Of a stretch of DNA of 64,000 bases, positions 27,119-35,274 are shown one piece after another. Source of the stretch: Azospirillum cavernae (lineage in GTDB: Bacteria; Pseudomonadota; Alphaproteobacteria; Azospirillales; Azospirillaceae); NCBI RefSeq assembly GCF_003590795.1, contig NZ_QYUL01000001.1, positions 1,009,001-1,073,000 on the forward strand. Reading direction: 5' to 3'. The notes under the pieces are model-generated. The model was not told the origin of the DNA. It worked only from the letters and a program-made list of their open reading frames with translations, and ran no database searches. The translations under genes and the position numbers were made by a program. Every line of letters begins with the position of its first letter. Position 1 is the first letter of the stretch.

Positions 27119-27835
27119 ATGCGCGGCTTTTCTTTGATCGCTTCCACCTTGTGCTTCTGCGCGTCTCCCGCGCTGGCGCAGGAGATTGCCGTCCTCTACA
27201 ACGCGCGCCCGCCTTACGCGGTTGAGTCCGGCGGCGGCGTGACCGGCCTGATCGGCGACCCGGTGACGGCGGCGTTCAAAAAGGCGGGCGTTCCGTTCAA
27301 ATGGGAAGCCTCGCCGATCAACCGCCAACTCTCCCAGATCAAGGACAGCGCCGCGCCGGTCTGCGGAGCCGGGTGGTACCGGAACGCCGAGCGCGAAGCC
27401 TACGCCCAGTTCACCGAGTCGGTGTATCAGGGCAAGCCGCACCTGATTTTGACCCGCAAGGACAGCGCGGCGGCCGGTCATCGCACCATCGACGCGCTGC
27501 TGGCCGATGCGAAAATCATCGTCCTGACAAAGGGTGGCCTGTCTTATGGCCCGTTCATTGATGAAAAGCTGGCCAAGGCCGCATCGGAAAAAAACGTGAC
27601 GACCCAGGAAAACATCGGCATGGCCTCCATGATCGCGGCGGGGCGGGCCGACCTGATGTTCATGGCCGGGGAAGAGGGCGAAGAGCTGCTGAAAGCCCCG
27701 GAACTGGCGGGCAAGGGATTGATCCTGTCTCCGCTGGACGGCATGCCGCCCGCCGGAAAGCGCCACCTGATGTGCAGCCGCAGCGTCCCGGCGGCGGTGA
27801 TCGAGGCGCTGAACCGGGCGATCACCACCCCGTAA
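27119..27835 (+). CDS. Periplasmic solute-binding protein, family 3-like
   Basis: 238 residues. Signal peptide MRGFSLIASTLCFCASPALA with cleavage before QEIAVLYN. The remainder resembles bacterial extracellular solute-binding proteins of family 3 (PPYAVESGGGVTGLIGDPVT near the N-terminus and IAAGRADLMFMAGEEGEELL near the C-terminus). No permease or ATPase gene accompanies it, so it may be a stand-alone binding protein or sensor partner; the ligand is unknown. A GGAAGAG ribosome site precedes the ATG. It is divergent from the MsbA-like gene with about 260 bp between, in which I see no firm promoter. Confidence 0.75.
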   Translation: MRGFSLIASTLCFCASPALAQEIAVLYNARPPYAVESGGGVTGLIGDPVTAAFKKAGVPFKWEASPINRQLSQIKDSAAPVCGAGWYRNAEREAYAQFTESVYQGKPHLILTRKDSAAAGHRTIDALLADAKIIVLTKGGLSYGPFIDEKLAKAASEKNVTTQENIGMASMIAAGRADLMFMAGEEGEELLKAPELAGKGLILSPLDGMPPAGKRHLMCSRSVPAAVIEALNRAITTP

Positions 27836-27963
27836 ATCCGGCCCATCGGTCGCCTCCCGGCATAGGCTCCCACGCGCATCCAAGTTTCGTTAACCACTGC
27901 GCGCCAAACTTGAGGGCAAGCGCGGGACAAAACGCGGTGTGAACGGCGGAGGGGGAAGCGGCC

Positions 27964-28995
27964 ATGGCGATTGGTGGCAATCTGGGAAGCAATCAGGCGG
28001 GCGCCAACGGTCACGGCGCCGCCCATCCCCGCAACCGGCCCCGCATCGGCGTCGCGCTGGGCGGCGGCGTGGCGCGGGGGTGGGCGCACATCGGCGTGCT
28101 GCGGGCGCTGAAGCGTTATGGGATCGAGGCGGACATCGTGTGCGGCGCCTCGGTCGGCGCGCTGGTCGGCGGCATCCATCTGGCGGGCAAGCTCGACGCG
28201 CTGGAGCATTGGGTGCGCAACCTCAACCGCCTGAAGATCGTCGGCTATCTGGATTTGCGGCTGCGCCAGGGCGGCGGTTTGATCGGCGGCGACAAGCTGG
28301 TCGCCGAAATGCGCCGCCACATCGGCGACACCCGGATCGAGGAGTTGCCGGTCCCCTACGTCGCCATCACCACCGACCTCGTCACCGGCCATGAGGTGTG
28401 GGTGCAGGATGGCGATCTGGTCGAGGCCATGCGCGCGTCCATCTCCCTGCCCGGCGTGTTTCCGCCGGTGATGATCGACGGGCGTTGGATGATCGACGGC
28501 GCGCTGGTCAACCCGGTGCCGGTGTCGGCCTGCCGGGCGCTGGGGGCGCAGATGGTCATCGCCGTCAATCTGGCGGGCGACATTCTGGGCAAGGCGCGCA
28601 AGCCCGGCGCCACCGTGCCGACCGCCGCCGGATTCGACCTGTTGAAGCTGATCGACGAGGAGATGCCGGAAAGCCGGACCTCCTCCATGGTCGGGGCGCT
28701 GACCCGCCGCATCTTCCGCCGCGATTACGAGGGGCCGAGCCTGTTCGGCGTGATGGTGTCGTCGCTGGGCATCGTCACCGACCGCATCACCCGCTCGCGG
28801 CTGGCGGGGGAGCCGCCCGACGTCCACATCGCCCCGCGCCTGGGCCACATCGGCCTGACCGAGTTCGACCGCGCCGACGATTGCATCCGCGAGGGGGAGG
28901 CGGCGGTGGAACGCGCCCTGCCCGATTTGCACGACGCGCTGGCCGTTTTCGCCACCGGCCCACGGGAAAACGCCCACGATCCGGTTCGGCGCTGA
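27964..28995 (+). CDS. Patatin-like phospholipase (RssA-like)
   Basis: 343 residues. The oxyanion loop GVALGGGVARGWAHIGVLRA (about 29-48), nucleophile elbow GASVG (Ser63) and catalytic Asp in MIDGALVNPVPV (about 178) form the Ser-Asp dyad of bacterial patatins. No signal peptide; it is probably cytoplasmic or membrane-associated and hydrolyses phospholipid acyl esters. The N-terminal 24 residues are a flexible Gly/Asn-rich leader. It is 131 bp upstream of the antiporter gene on the same strand. Confidence 0.9.
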   Translation: MAIGGNLGSNQAGANGHGAAHPRNRPRIGVALGGGVARGWAHIGVLRALKRYGIEADIVCGASVGALVGGIHLAGKLDALEHWVRNLNRLKIVGYLDLRLRQGGGLIGGDKLVAEMRRHIGDTRIEELPVPYVAITTDLVTGHEVWVQDGDLVEAMRASISLPGVFPPVMIDGRWMIDGALVNPVPVSACRALGAQMVIAVNLAGDILGKARKPGATVPTAAGFDLLKLIDEEMPESRTSSMVGALTRRIFRRDYEGPSLFGVMVSSLGIVTDRITRSRLAGEPPDVHIAPRLGHIGLTEFDRADDCIREGEAAVERALPDLHDALAVFATGPRENAHDPVRR

Positions 28996-29126
28996 CGCCC
29001 CTAGCCGAAATGGTTAACCATTATTTTGCCGAAACGACCCACTACAGCTTGCGGATAAGGAGCGTTGCCGTCAAAATCATGTGGTTCCGCCGCATGGCGG
29101 CCCAATGACCATGGCGCGGGAGGCAT

Positions 29127-30968
29127 ATGGAGGCGGTCAGCTACATCATTCTGATCGGATCGACCCTGCTGATCGTCAGCGTTCTGACCAGCTATTTGGC
29201 GTTGCGGATCGGCGCGCCGCTGTTGCTCATCTTTCTGGGCATCGGGCTGCTGGCGGGCGAGGACGGCATCGGCCGGATCGCCTTCAACGATCCGCAGACC
29301 GCCTTTTTGATCGGGTCGATGGCGCTCGCCGTCATTCTGTTCGAGAGCGGATTCGACACCAAGCTGTCGAGCTACAAGGCCGCCGCCTGGCCCGCCATGA
29401 CGCTGGCGACGGTCGGCGTCGGCATCACCACCGGCGTCATCGGCGCCGCCGCCCATTATCTGATGAATCTGCCCTGGGCCGAAGCGCTGCTGGTCGGCGC
29501 GGCGGTCAGCTCCACCGACGCGGCGGCGGTGTTCTTCCTGCTGCGGGTCGGCGGCATCACGCTGCGCGACCGCGTGCGCTCCACCCTGGAAATCGAATCG
29601 GGAACGAACGACCCGGTCGCCATCATGCTGACCATCATTCTGGTGGAGGCGGCGAGCCATGGTTGGGGGTCGCCCTGGCAGGTGGCCGAGGAGCTGATCC
29701 GTTCGGTGTTTTTCGGCGGAGCGTTGGGTTTGATCGGCGGCTGGCTCGTCGTCACCTTCATCAACAAGGCGCGCTTTGAAACCGGCATGAATCCGGTGGT
29801 GACGCTGACCTTCGCGCTGTTCCTGTTCGGCGGGGCCAACGTGCTGGGCGGCAGCGGCTATCTGGCGGTCTACGCCGCCGGTCTCTACGCCGGCAACGTC
29901 AAGCTGCGCGGCGCGCTGGAGCTGCGGCGCTTCCACGCCGGGCTGACCTGGCTCAGCCAGATCGTCATGTTCGTCATGCTGGGGCTGCTGGCCACCCCGC
30001 ACGAGTTCGCCGACATCGCCCTGCCCGCTCTGGCCATCGCCTTTCTGCTGATTCTGGTCGCCCGCCCGCTGGCGGTGTGGATCTGCCTGCTGCCCTTCCG
30101 TTTCAGCGCCAACGAAACCACCTTCATCGCCTGGGTCGGGCTGCGCGGGGCGGTGTCGCTGCTGCTGGCGCTGGTGCCGGTGCTGGGCGGGCTGGACAAC
30201 GGTCAGATGGTGTTCAACACCGCCTTCATCGTCGTCGTCGTGTCGCTGCTGGTGCAGGGCTGGACCATCGGCGCGATGGCGCGCTGGCTTGGCTTGATCG
30301 TCCCGCCGCGCCGTGGCCCGGTGGAGCGCGTCGAGCTGGAATTGCCCGGCAACGCCGATCAAGAGTTGGTCGCCTACACCGTCCACGCCAAAAGCCCGGC
30401 GGCACGCGGGCAACGGATGCCGCGCTGGGCGCGCCCGTCGCTGGTCATCCGCGCCGACATGGTGGTGCCGCTCTACAAGGCCAAGCCGCTGCAACCGGGC
30501 GACCATGTTTATCTCTTCGCCCCGCCCCACCAATTGCCGTTGATTGACAAGCTGTTCGGCGGTAGCCGAGCGCTGGACCAGGACGACCGGGAGTTTTACG
30601 GCGACCTCGTGCTCAGCCCTGACGCGACGGTGGAGCAGATCGCCGAGATGTACGGCCTGCCCCTGTCGCTGCCCAACGCCAAACTGACGCTGAGCGACCT
30701 GCTGCGCCACGAGTTCGGCGGATCCTGCGAGTTGGGCGACCGGGTCCGCATGGGCGACGTCGAGTTGATCGTTCGCGACATGGACGAGCGGGGCGTCACC
30801 TCCGTCGGCATGGCGCTGGAGCCGACCATGGCGACGAAGCCGCGCGTCCCCCTGTTCCGCCACCCGACGGAATTGGTCGGAAAATTGCGCAATTGGTGGG
30901 GAAAACAGTCGTTCCGCCGCTGGAAGCGTCGGGAACAGATGAAGGAACGGCGCGGCGACGGGGATTGA
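29127..30968 (+). CDS. Potassium/proton antiporter, CvrA/NhaP2-type
   Basis: 613 residues. Residues 1-395 form the CPA1 exchanger with about 12-13 helices, including SSTDAAAVFFLLR and ESGTNDPVAIMLT, which carry the ion-binding acidic residues, and WVGLRGAVSLLLALVPV near the end. A TrkA-C domain follows (about 405-490, LEYelements such as DHVYLFAPPHQLPLIDKLF), then a CorC/HlyC-type transporter-associated domain (about 510-585). This is the layout of NhaP2/CvrA K+/H+ exchangers, regulated by nucleotide binding to the RCK-C part. It converges on the EAL gene across a miniature mobile element. Confidence 0.92.
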   Translation: MEAVSYIILIGSTLLIVSVLTSYLALRIGAPLLLIFLGIGLLAGEDGIGRIAFNDPQTAFLIGSMALAVILFESGFDTKLSSYKAAAWPAMTLATVGVGITTGVIGAAAHYLMNLPWAEALLVGAAVSSTDAAAVFFLLRVGGITLRDRVRSTLEIESGTNDPVAIMLTIILVEAASHGWGSPWQVAEELIRSVFFGGALGLIGGWLVVTFINKARFETGMNPVVTLTFALFLFGGANVLGGSGYLAVYAAGLYAGNVKLRGALELRRFHAGLTWLSQIVMFVMLGLLATPHEFADIALPALAIAFLLILVARPLAVWICLLPFRFSANETTFIAWVGLRGAVSLLLALVPVLGGLDNGQMVFNTAFIVVVVSLLVQGWTIGAMARWLGLIVPPRRGPVERVELELPGNADQELVAYTVHAKSPAARGQRMPRWARPSLVIRADMVVPLYKAKPLQPGDHVYLFAPPHQLPLIDKLFGGSRALDQDDREFYGDLVLSPDATVEQIAEMYGLPLSLPNAKLTLSDLLRHEFGGSCELGDRVRMGDVELIVRDMDERGVTSVGMALEPTMATKPRVPLFRHPTELVGKLRNWWGKQSFRRWKRREQMKERRGDGD

Positions 30969-30990
30969 CGCCGCGTCCCGCCATCAATCC

Positions 30991-31197
30991 CCAGGGCAAC
31001 CAAGTCAGGGTGACGTGGTCGCAGTGCAAGACCGGAAAATGACATTGAACACGGATAAACACGGATGCCGACTGCGTCGGCCCACGGATAAACACGGATC
31101 AGGTGATGGTTTTTATCCGTGGATATCCGTGTTCATCCGTGTCTTAAGTCCGTCTTCCAGGTTGGCGACGTTTCGTTAACCTGATTTGGTTGCCCCG
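30991..31197. mobile_element. Miniature inverted-repeat element, copy 1 (diverged)
   Basis: A 207 bp non-coding element begins CCAGGGCAACCAAGTCAGG and ends CCTGATTTGGTTGCCCCG, imperfect inverted ends. It is flanked by ATCAATCC (30983-30990) and ATCAGTCC (31198-31205), consistent with an 8 bp target duplication with one change. Inside are arrays of ACACGGATAA-type 10 bp units in one orientation (31044-31100) and the inverted form (31114-31145), with a small CCGAC/GTCGG palindrome. It matches copy 2 at 34703 nearly base for base through the array region. It carries no gene and sits between convergent genes. Confidence 0.8.
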
Positions 31198-31211
31198 ATC
31201 AGTCCCCGCCA

Positions 31212-33368
31212 TCACTCAATGGGCGGCTGACGTTGCTCGCGCACCATGTCGGCCAGCAAATCGGGCATCATCGGGCGCCCGAAATGATAGCCCTGCAACA
31301 GATCGCAGCCGACCGACACCAGGAAGTCGCGCTGTTCGACCGTCTCCACCCCTTCGGCCACCGTGGTCAGGCCAAGGCCGTGGGCCATGCCGACCGCCGC
31401 GCGCACCAGCGCGTTGCTTTTGGGGTTGTCTGGCACGTCGATGACGAAGGCGCGGTCAATCTTCAGCTTGGCCACCGGCAATTGCTGGACGTAGCTGAGC
31501 GAGGAATAGCCCGACCCGAAATCGTCGATGGCGGTCTGGATTCCCAGCGCCGACAATTCACCCAGCGTCTTGACCGCCACCTTCAGATCGCGCACCGCCG
31601 CCTGTTCGGTGATCTCCAGCCCCAGATGCGGGCGCAATTCCGGGCAGCCGCTCAGCAGCTCTTCCAGCCGCAGGGTCAGGTTGCCGCGCAGAAATTGCTG
31701 GCCGGAAATGTTCAGGAACACCCGCTCCGGCAACACGCCCTCGGCGTTCCAGCGCATCATCTGACCGATGGCGGTGGACAGCACCCAATCGGTCAAAGGC
31801 ACGATCAGGCCGCTTTCCTCGGCCACCGGAATGAACTCGCCGGGCGACACCGCGCCCAAGCTTTCATGGTTCCAGCGCAGCAGCGCTTCCGCCGACACCA
31901 CCCGTCCGGTCTTGGCGTCCACAATCGGCTGATAGACCAGATACATCTCGTTCCGCTCGATGGCGTGGGTCAGATGCACGGTCAACAGCATGCGCCGGGT
32001 CGCCGCCGCCGCCATTTCCGGGGTGTAGAAACAGACGGCGTTGCCGCCGTCATGCTGAACCGCCTGCAAGGCCAGCTTGGCCTTGGCGTTCAGATCCTCC
32101 AAGGTTTGCGCCGCGCCGTCCTGCAACGCCGCGCCGATGGACAGCCGCAGCCGCACCCAATGGCGGTCGGCGTAGATCGACGCGGTCAGCCGGTCGTGCA
32201 GCACGTCGGCCAAAGTCTGGGCGTGGGCGGCCCCGGTGACGCGGGCCAGCGCCGCGAACTCGTCGGCGGCGATGCGGCACATGTAGGTGTTGGGCGGCAG
32301 AACCTCCATCACCCGGCTGACCATCGCCTTCAGCGCGGCGTCGCCGACATGGAAGCCGAACGCCTCGTTGATGTCGCTGAACTGGTCGATGTCCAACGTG
32401 AACAGGGCGTAGCCACCCTCCCCGACACCGCTGGTTCCGGCCAGCAGGGCTTCGCACTCCTCCAGAAAAGCGGTGCGGGTCAGAACGCCGGTCAGCGGAT
32501 CGTGCCGCGCCAGATAGGAGGCGCGCTGCTCCGCCGCCAGACGGTCGGAAATGTCGCGGATGATGCCGACAAAGCTGGTGTTGTCGCCCAACCGCGCCTC
32601 GCCGACGCTCAGATGGATGGGGAAAATGCCCCCGTCCTTGCGCTTGCCCAACGTGTCGCGCCCGATGCCGATGATCTTGGGGCGTTCGGTTTTGACATAG
32701 GCGCTGATGTATTTGTCGTGGTCGCGGGCGAAGGGCGGCGGCATGAGGATCGTCATCGGTTGCCCGATCAACTCCGCCTCCTCATAGCCGAACAAGGCGC
32801 AGCAGGCGCGGTTGATCGAGCGGATAAGCCCGCTGCGGTCGGACACGATGATGCCGTCAACCGCCGCGTCCAGCAGGGTGGCGACAAACGGATCCCGGCG
32901 GGTGACGAAATCGGCGATCCGTTCGGGATCCCCGGTTTCAATCAGCATCCCAAGAAAGCCAAGGGTTTCCCCATCGGCGCCCTTGTGAATCACCATGTTG
33001 CCGCTGAGAATCGAACGGCGGCCGTCGCACCCCGTCGTTTCGCAATCCACCAGAGCCGACAGGCCGGATCGTTTCAGAGACGCGATGGCCGCGCCAACCG
33101 AACGCGCCACGGCGTGATCGACGGTGGCGAAGGCCGTTCCAACCAAAGACTGCGGCGTCCGATCCAGCACGGCGGCAAAACGGCGATCCGCGTGTCGGCA
33201 GACGCCATCCCGGTCAATATAGACCAGCGCCAGATCCGCATGATCCAGCAGGCTGGACGCCAGCGACGACAAAAAGGCCAAGTCGCGGGGGAATGCCCCG
33301 CTCGCCGCGCTGTCCGTGTCTTGCAAATCTTCCGCCGGGTGTTCGAGCAAGGAGTTTTCCGTTTTCAC
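31212..33368 (-). CDS. PAS-GGDEF-EAL protein, probable c-di-GMP phosphodiesterase
   Basis: 718 residues from a GTG at 33368. Two PAS domains (about 35-150 and 155-285; the second has INRACCALFGYEEAELIGQPM), a GGDEF domain (about 285-445) and an EAL domain (about 460-710). The GGDEF signature is degenerate, AADEF in CRIAADEFAALARV, so cyclase activity is unlikely; it may bind GTP as a regulator. The EAL domain keeps its catalytic set: EALLRW, LNISGQQ, LEITEQ, IDDFGSGYSSL, LKIDRAFV, AEGVET and LQGYHFGRPM. Predicted net function is c-di-GMP hydrolysis controlled by PAS input. No signal peptide or membrane helix seen. The GTG start lacks a clear ribosome site and is uncertain. Confidence 0.9.
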   Translation of the reverse strand: MKTENSLLEHPAEDLQDTDSAASGAFPRDLAFLSSLASSLLDHADLALVYIDRDGVCRHADRRFAAVLDRTPQSLVGTAFATVDHAVARSVGAAIASLKRSGLSALVDCETTGCDGRRSILSGNMVIHKGADGETLGFLGMLIETGDPERIADFVTRRDPFVATLLDAAVDGIIVSDRSGLIRSINRACCALFGYEEAELIGQPMTILMPPPFARDHDKYISAYVKTERPKIIGIGRDTLGKRKDGGIFPIHLSVGEARLGDNTSFVGIIRDISDRLAAEQRASYLARHDPLTGVLTRTAFLEECEALLAGTSGVGEGGYALFTLDIDQFSDINEAFGFHVGDAALKAMVSRVMEVLPPNTYMCRIAADEFAALARVTGAAHAQTLADVLHDRLTASIYADRHWVRLRLSIGAALQDGAAQTLEDLNAKAKLALQAVQHDGGNAVCFYTPEMAAAATRRMLLTVHLTHAIERNEMYLVYQPIVDAKTGRVVSAEALLRWNHESLGAVSPGEFIPVAEESGLIVPLTDWVLSTAIGQMMRWNAEGVLPERVFLNISGQQFLRGNLTLRLEELLSGCPELRPHLGLEITEQAAVRDLKVAVKTLGELSALGIQTAIDDFGSGYSSLSYVQQLPVAKLKIDRAFVIDVPDNPKSNALVRAAVGMAHGLGLTTVAEGVETVEQRDFLVSVGCDLLQGYHFGRPMMPDLLADMVREQRQPPIE

Positions 33369-33602
33369 CAAGGCCGCAGCATCATTGCGGGATAAAAAAG
33401 ATCGGCGCGGGAAAGCATTATGACCCGCCGCGCCGCATTTTCCAATGTTTCCGCACAATCTCCTGTCACGACGGGGAAACGCGGAAAAACCGGCGACGCT
33501 TCGCCAAACCCCTTGGCCCGCAAGCCCGCTTCGGCAATTCACCAAACAGCCCCCATGGTGTGGACGGCCCAAGCATAAGGAGATGGTTCAATCGGTCGCA
33601 TG

Positions 33603-33642
33603 TTTTGTCACGGTCAATCAGCACTGAAGCGTTGTGACAAAA
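33603..33642. promoter_or_regulatory. Spaced inverted repeat in a 499 bp non-coding gap
   Basis: TTTTGTCAC (33603-33611) and GTGACAAAA (33634-33642) are perfect 9 bp inverted arms separated by 22 bases. They lie about 240 bp upstream of the EAL gene start in the 33369-33867 gap, which holds no other gene-like or RNA-like feature that I can support. A regulator-binding site or RNA hairpin is possible. Confidence 0.35.
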
Positions 33643-33867
33643 GACAGACGGAAGCAATCCCAAGTTGGTCGATCCGCCAAAGCGAGGCATCATCATCCCG
33701 AAACCGCACAACCTTGACAAGTCATAGGCTTAACAGCCAGGACGGATCATAGGCGTTCTGTCGAAAGACATACGGAATAGGACGCCGCGCACCGACGTTA
33801 ACCCGACGATCGGGCGACGGACATCCGCCGCCCCGACATTCGCAGCGCAACGATGGGGAGTATCGCC

Positions 33868-34056
33868 ATGACACCGGCATTCCACCACATTCGCCATGCC
33901 GACGGGCGCGCGTATTACGAAGGTCGTCCGTTAAGCCTCGCCGACGCCCATCTGATGCTGAACGACGACATCCTCCGCCGAACCGTCCGCCCCGGCGCCT
34001 ATCTTCGGGTTGACCGAGCGGAACTGATTCTGGAATCCGGTTCCGCCGCGCAGTGA
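33868..34056 (+). CDS. Small hypothetical protein
   Basis: 62 residues from ATG 33868 (preceded by GGGGAG, 8 bases away). The sequence MTPAFHHIRHADGRAYYEGR starts with a His/Tyr-rich stretch and continues with a charged region; no membrane segment and no recognised domain. Codon use is normal for the genome and the start has a good ribosome site, which argues it is real. It heads a row of three small rightward genes. Confidence 0.5.
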   Translation: MTPAFHHIRHADGRAYYEGRPLSLADAHLMLNDDILRRTVRPGAYLRVDRAELILESGSAAQ

Positions 34057-34197
34057 CGCCAAGCGCGCCGTTGGGCGGCACTGTCGAGGATTGGCGCGGG
34101 TTGTTTCAATTTGTTACCCTAATATTGCGGCGTCTTCAGCGCGTTGCGTACAGAATGGCGCTCATCTGTTCCAGAAGGGAATGCCGCTGGGCCGACA

Positions 34198-34398
34198 ATG
34201 CTGAACGCAACCAACCCGATGCTCGACGCGATGGACATCATCCGGGGAACCGACGTCATTTCGGATGAGAAAAAGCGCGTGCTGTTTCAGGGCCTGAACG
34301 ATCTGCGTCGCCACAACTGCCCGCCCCCGGAGCATTGCGCGCAGTGCCCAACATCCAAACGTTGTATGGCCGCCATTGCGGATCTGCTCGGCTCCTAG
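34198..34398 (+). CDS. Small four-cysteine hypothetical protein
   Basis: 66 residues starting MLNATNPMLDAMDIIRG. The C-terminal third has four cysteines in the order NCPPPEHCAQCPTSKRC (C-x6-C-x2-C-x5-C), which could bind zinc or an Fe-S cluster. The N-terminal part is helical. The start is uncertain; the frame is open from 34144. No family recognised. The next gene begins 10 bases downstream, so the two may be co-transcribed. Confidence 0.5.
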   Translation: MLNATNPMLDAMDIIRGTDVISDEKKRVLFQGLNDLRRHNCPPPEHCAQCPTSKRCMAAIADLLGS

Positions 34399-34407
34399 GA
34401 TTCGCAC

Positions 34408-34698
34408 TTGCAACGCCCTGTCACGCACACCGACGACGACGCGACGCTCTGTTCGATTGAAATTCTCGCCGAAGCGGTTGAGATGGCCTTCGTTCCCGGC
34501 GTTCTGGAGTTGCGCACCCTGCGCGACGCCTTGCAGGACGCCCTGACATCCAACTCATCGGACGCGATCCGGCTGGCCTACAGCGCCTTCAGCCGGGTGG
34601 ACCGCGATTTCCGCCAGCGCATCAGCCATCACGCCCTGTCTCTGGCCAGTCTGCGCCGCCAAAACGCTGGCCCGATCCTGCGGACGGCGCGGCGCTGA
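34408..34698 (+). CDS. Small helical hypothetical protein
   Basis: 96 residues from a TTG start with AGGA eight bases upstream, itself overlapping the stop of the preceding gene. Predicted mostly helical (IEILAEAVEMAFVPGVLELR, then DALTSNSSDAIRLAYSAF); no signal peptide or transmembrane helix. Its TGA stop falls inside the apparent 8 bp target duplication (CTGAACGT) of the mobile element copy that follows, so the insertion happened right at the gene's end without truncating it. Family unknown. Confidence 0.5.
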   Translation: MQRPVTHTDDDATLCSIEILAEAVEMAFVPGVLELRTLRDALQDALTSNSSDAIRLAYSAFSRVDRDFRQRISHHALSLASLRRQNAGPILRTARR

Positions 34699-34702
34699 AC
34701 GT

Positions 34703-34900
34703 CCAGGGCAACGAAGTCAGGTTAACGAGGCCGCATTGCAAGATCGGAAAATGACATTGAACACGGATAAACACGGATGCCGACTGCGTCGGCCCACGGA
34801 TGAACACGGATCAAGTGAAATTTTTTATCCGTGTTCATCCGTGTTTAAAATTCATCCCTCATATTGGTTACGTTTCGTTAACCTGACTTCGTTGCCCTGG
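34703..34900. mobile_element. Miniature inverted-repeat element, copy 2 (intact ends)
   Basis: A 198 bp element with perfect 26 bp inverted ends: 34703-34728 (beginning CCAGGGCAACGAAGTC) and 34875-34900 (ending ACTTCGTTGCCCTGG). It is flanked by CTGAACGT (34695-34702) and CTGAACGC (34901-34908), an 8 bp direct repeat with one change. The interior carries ACACGGATAA-type 10 bp units in both orientations around a short loop. There is no coding capacity, so movement would need a transposase from elsewhere. It shares ends and interior with copy 1 at 30991. Confidence 0.88.
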
Positions 34901-35006
34901 CTGAACGCCCCCTCCCTTGACTGCGGCGAAAGCCCAGCGGCGCCCCGGAACCATTCGCCATCCTCCGCGTTGATTGGGGACAGACCCACCGCACAGGAGC
35001 TTTCCA

Positions 35007-35186
35007 ATGAACAAAGACCGCATCGCGGGCGCCGCGCACGTCACCAAGGGCGCCGTGAAGGAAAAAGTTGGCGAGATTCTTGGCGACGCCTCGCTGACGA
35101 TTGACGGCAAAGCCGAAAAGGCCGCCGGAAAAGTTCAAAACGCCATCGGCGGCGCCAAGGACGCCATCAAGGACGCCTTGCCGTAA
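35007..35186 (+). CDS. CsbD family stress protein
   Basis: 59 residues starting MNKDRIAGAAHVTKGAVKEK, the CsbD signature, with the usual repeats GDASLTIDGKAEKAAGKVQ and NAIGGAKDAIKDALP. CsbD-like proteins are small helical cytoplasmic proteins induced by general stress in many bacteria; the molecular role is unknown. An AGGAG ribosome site lies 8 bases before the ATG. It lies just downstream of the mobile element copy. Confidence 0.9.
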   Translation: MNKDRIAGAAHVTKGAVKEKVGEILGDASLTIDGKAEKAAGKVQNAIGGAKDAIKDALP

Positions 35187-35274
35187 CACTCTGAGCCGAA
35201 ACCATCCGGCTCTTTGAACGTGACCGGGCGCGCGCGGCTTCTCCCATCCAGGGGCCGCGCGCGCCTTGTTCGTT

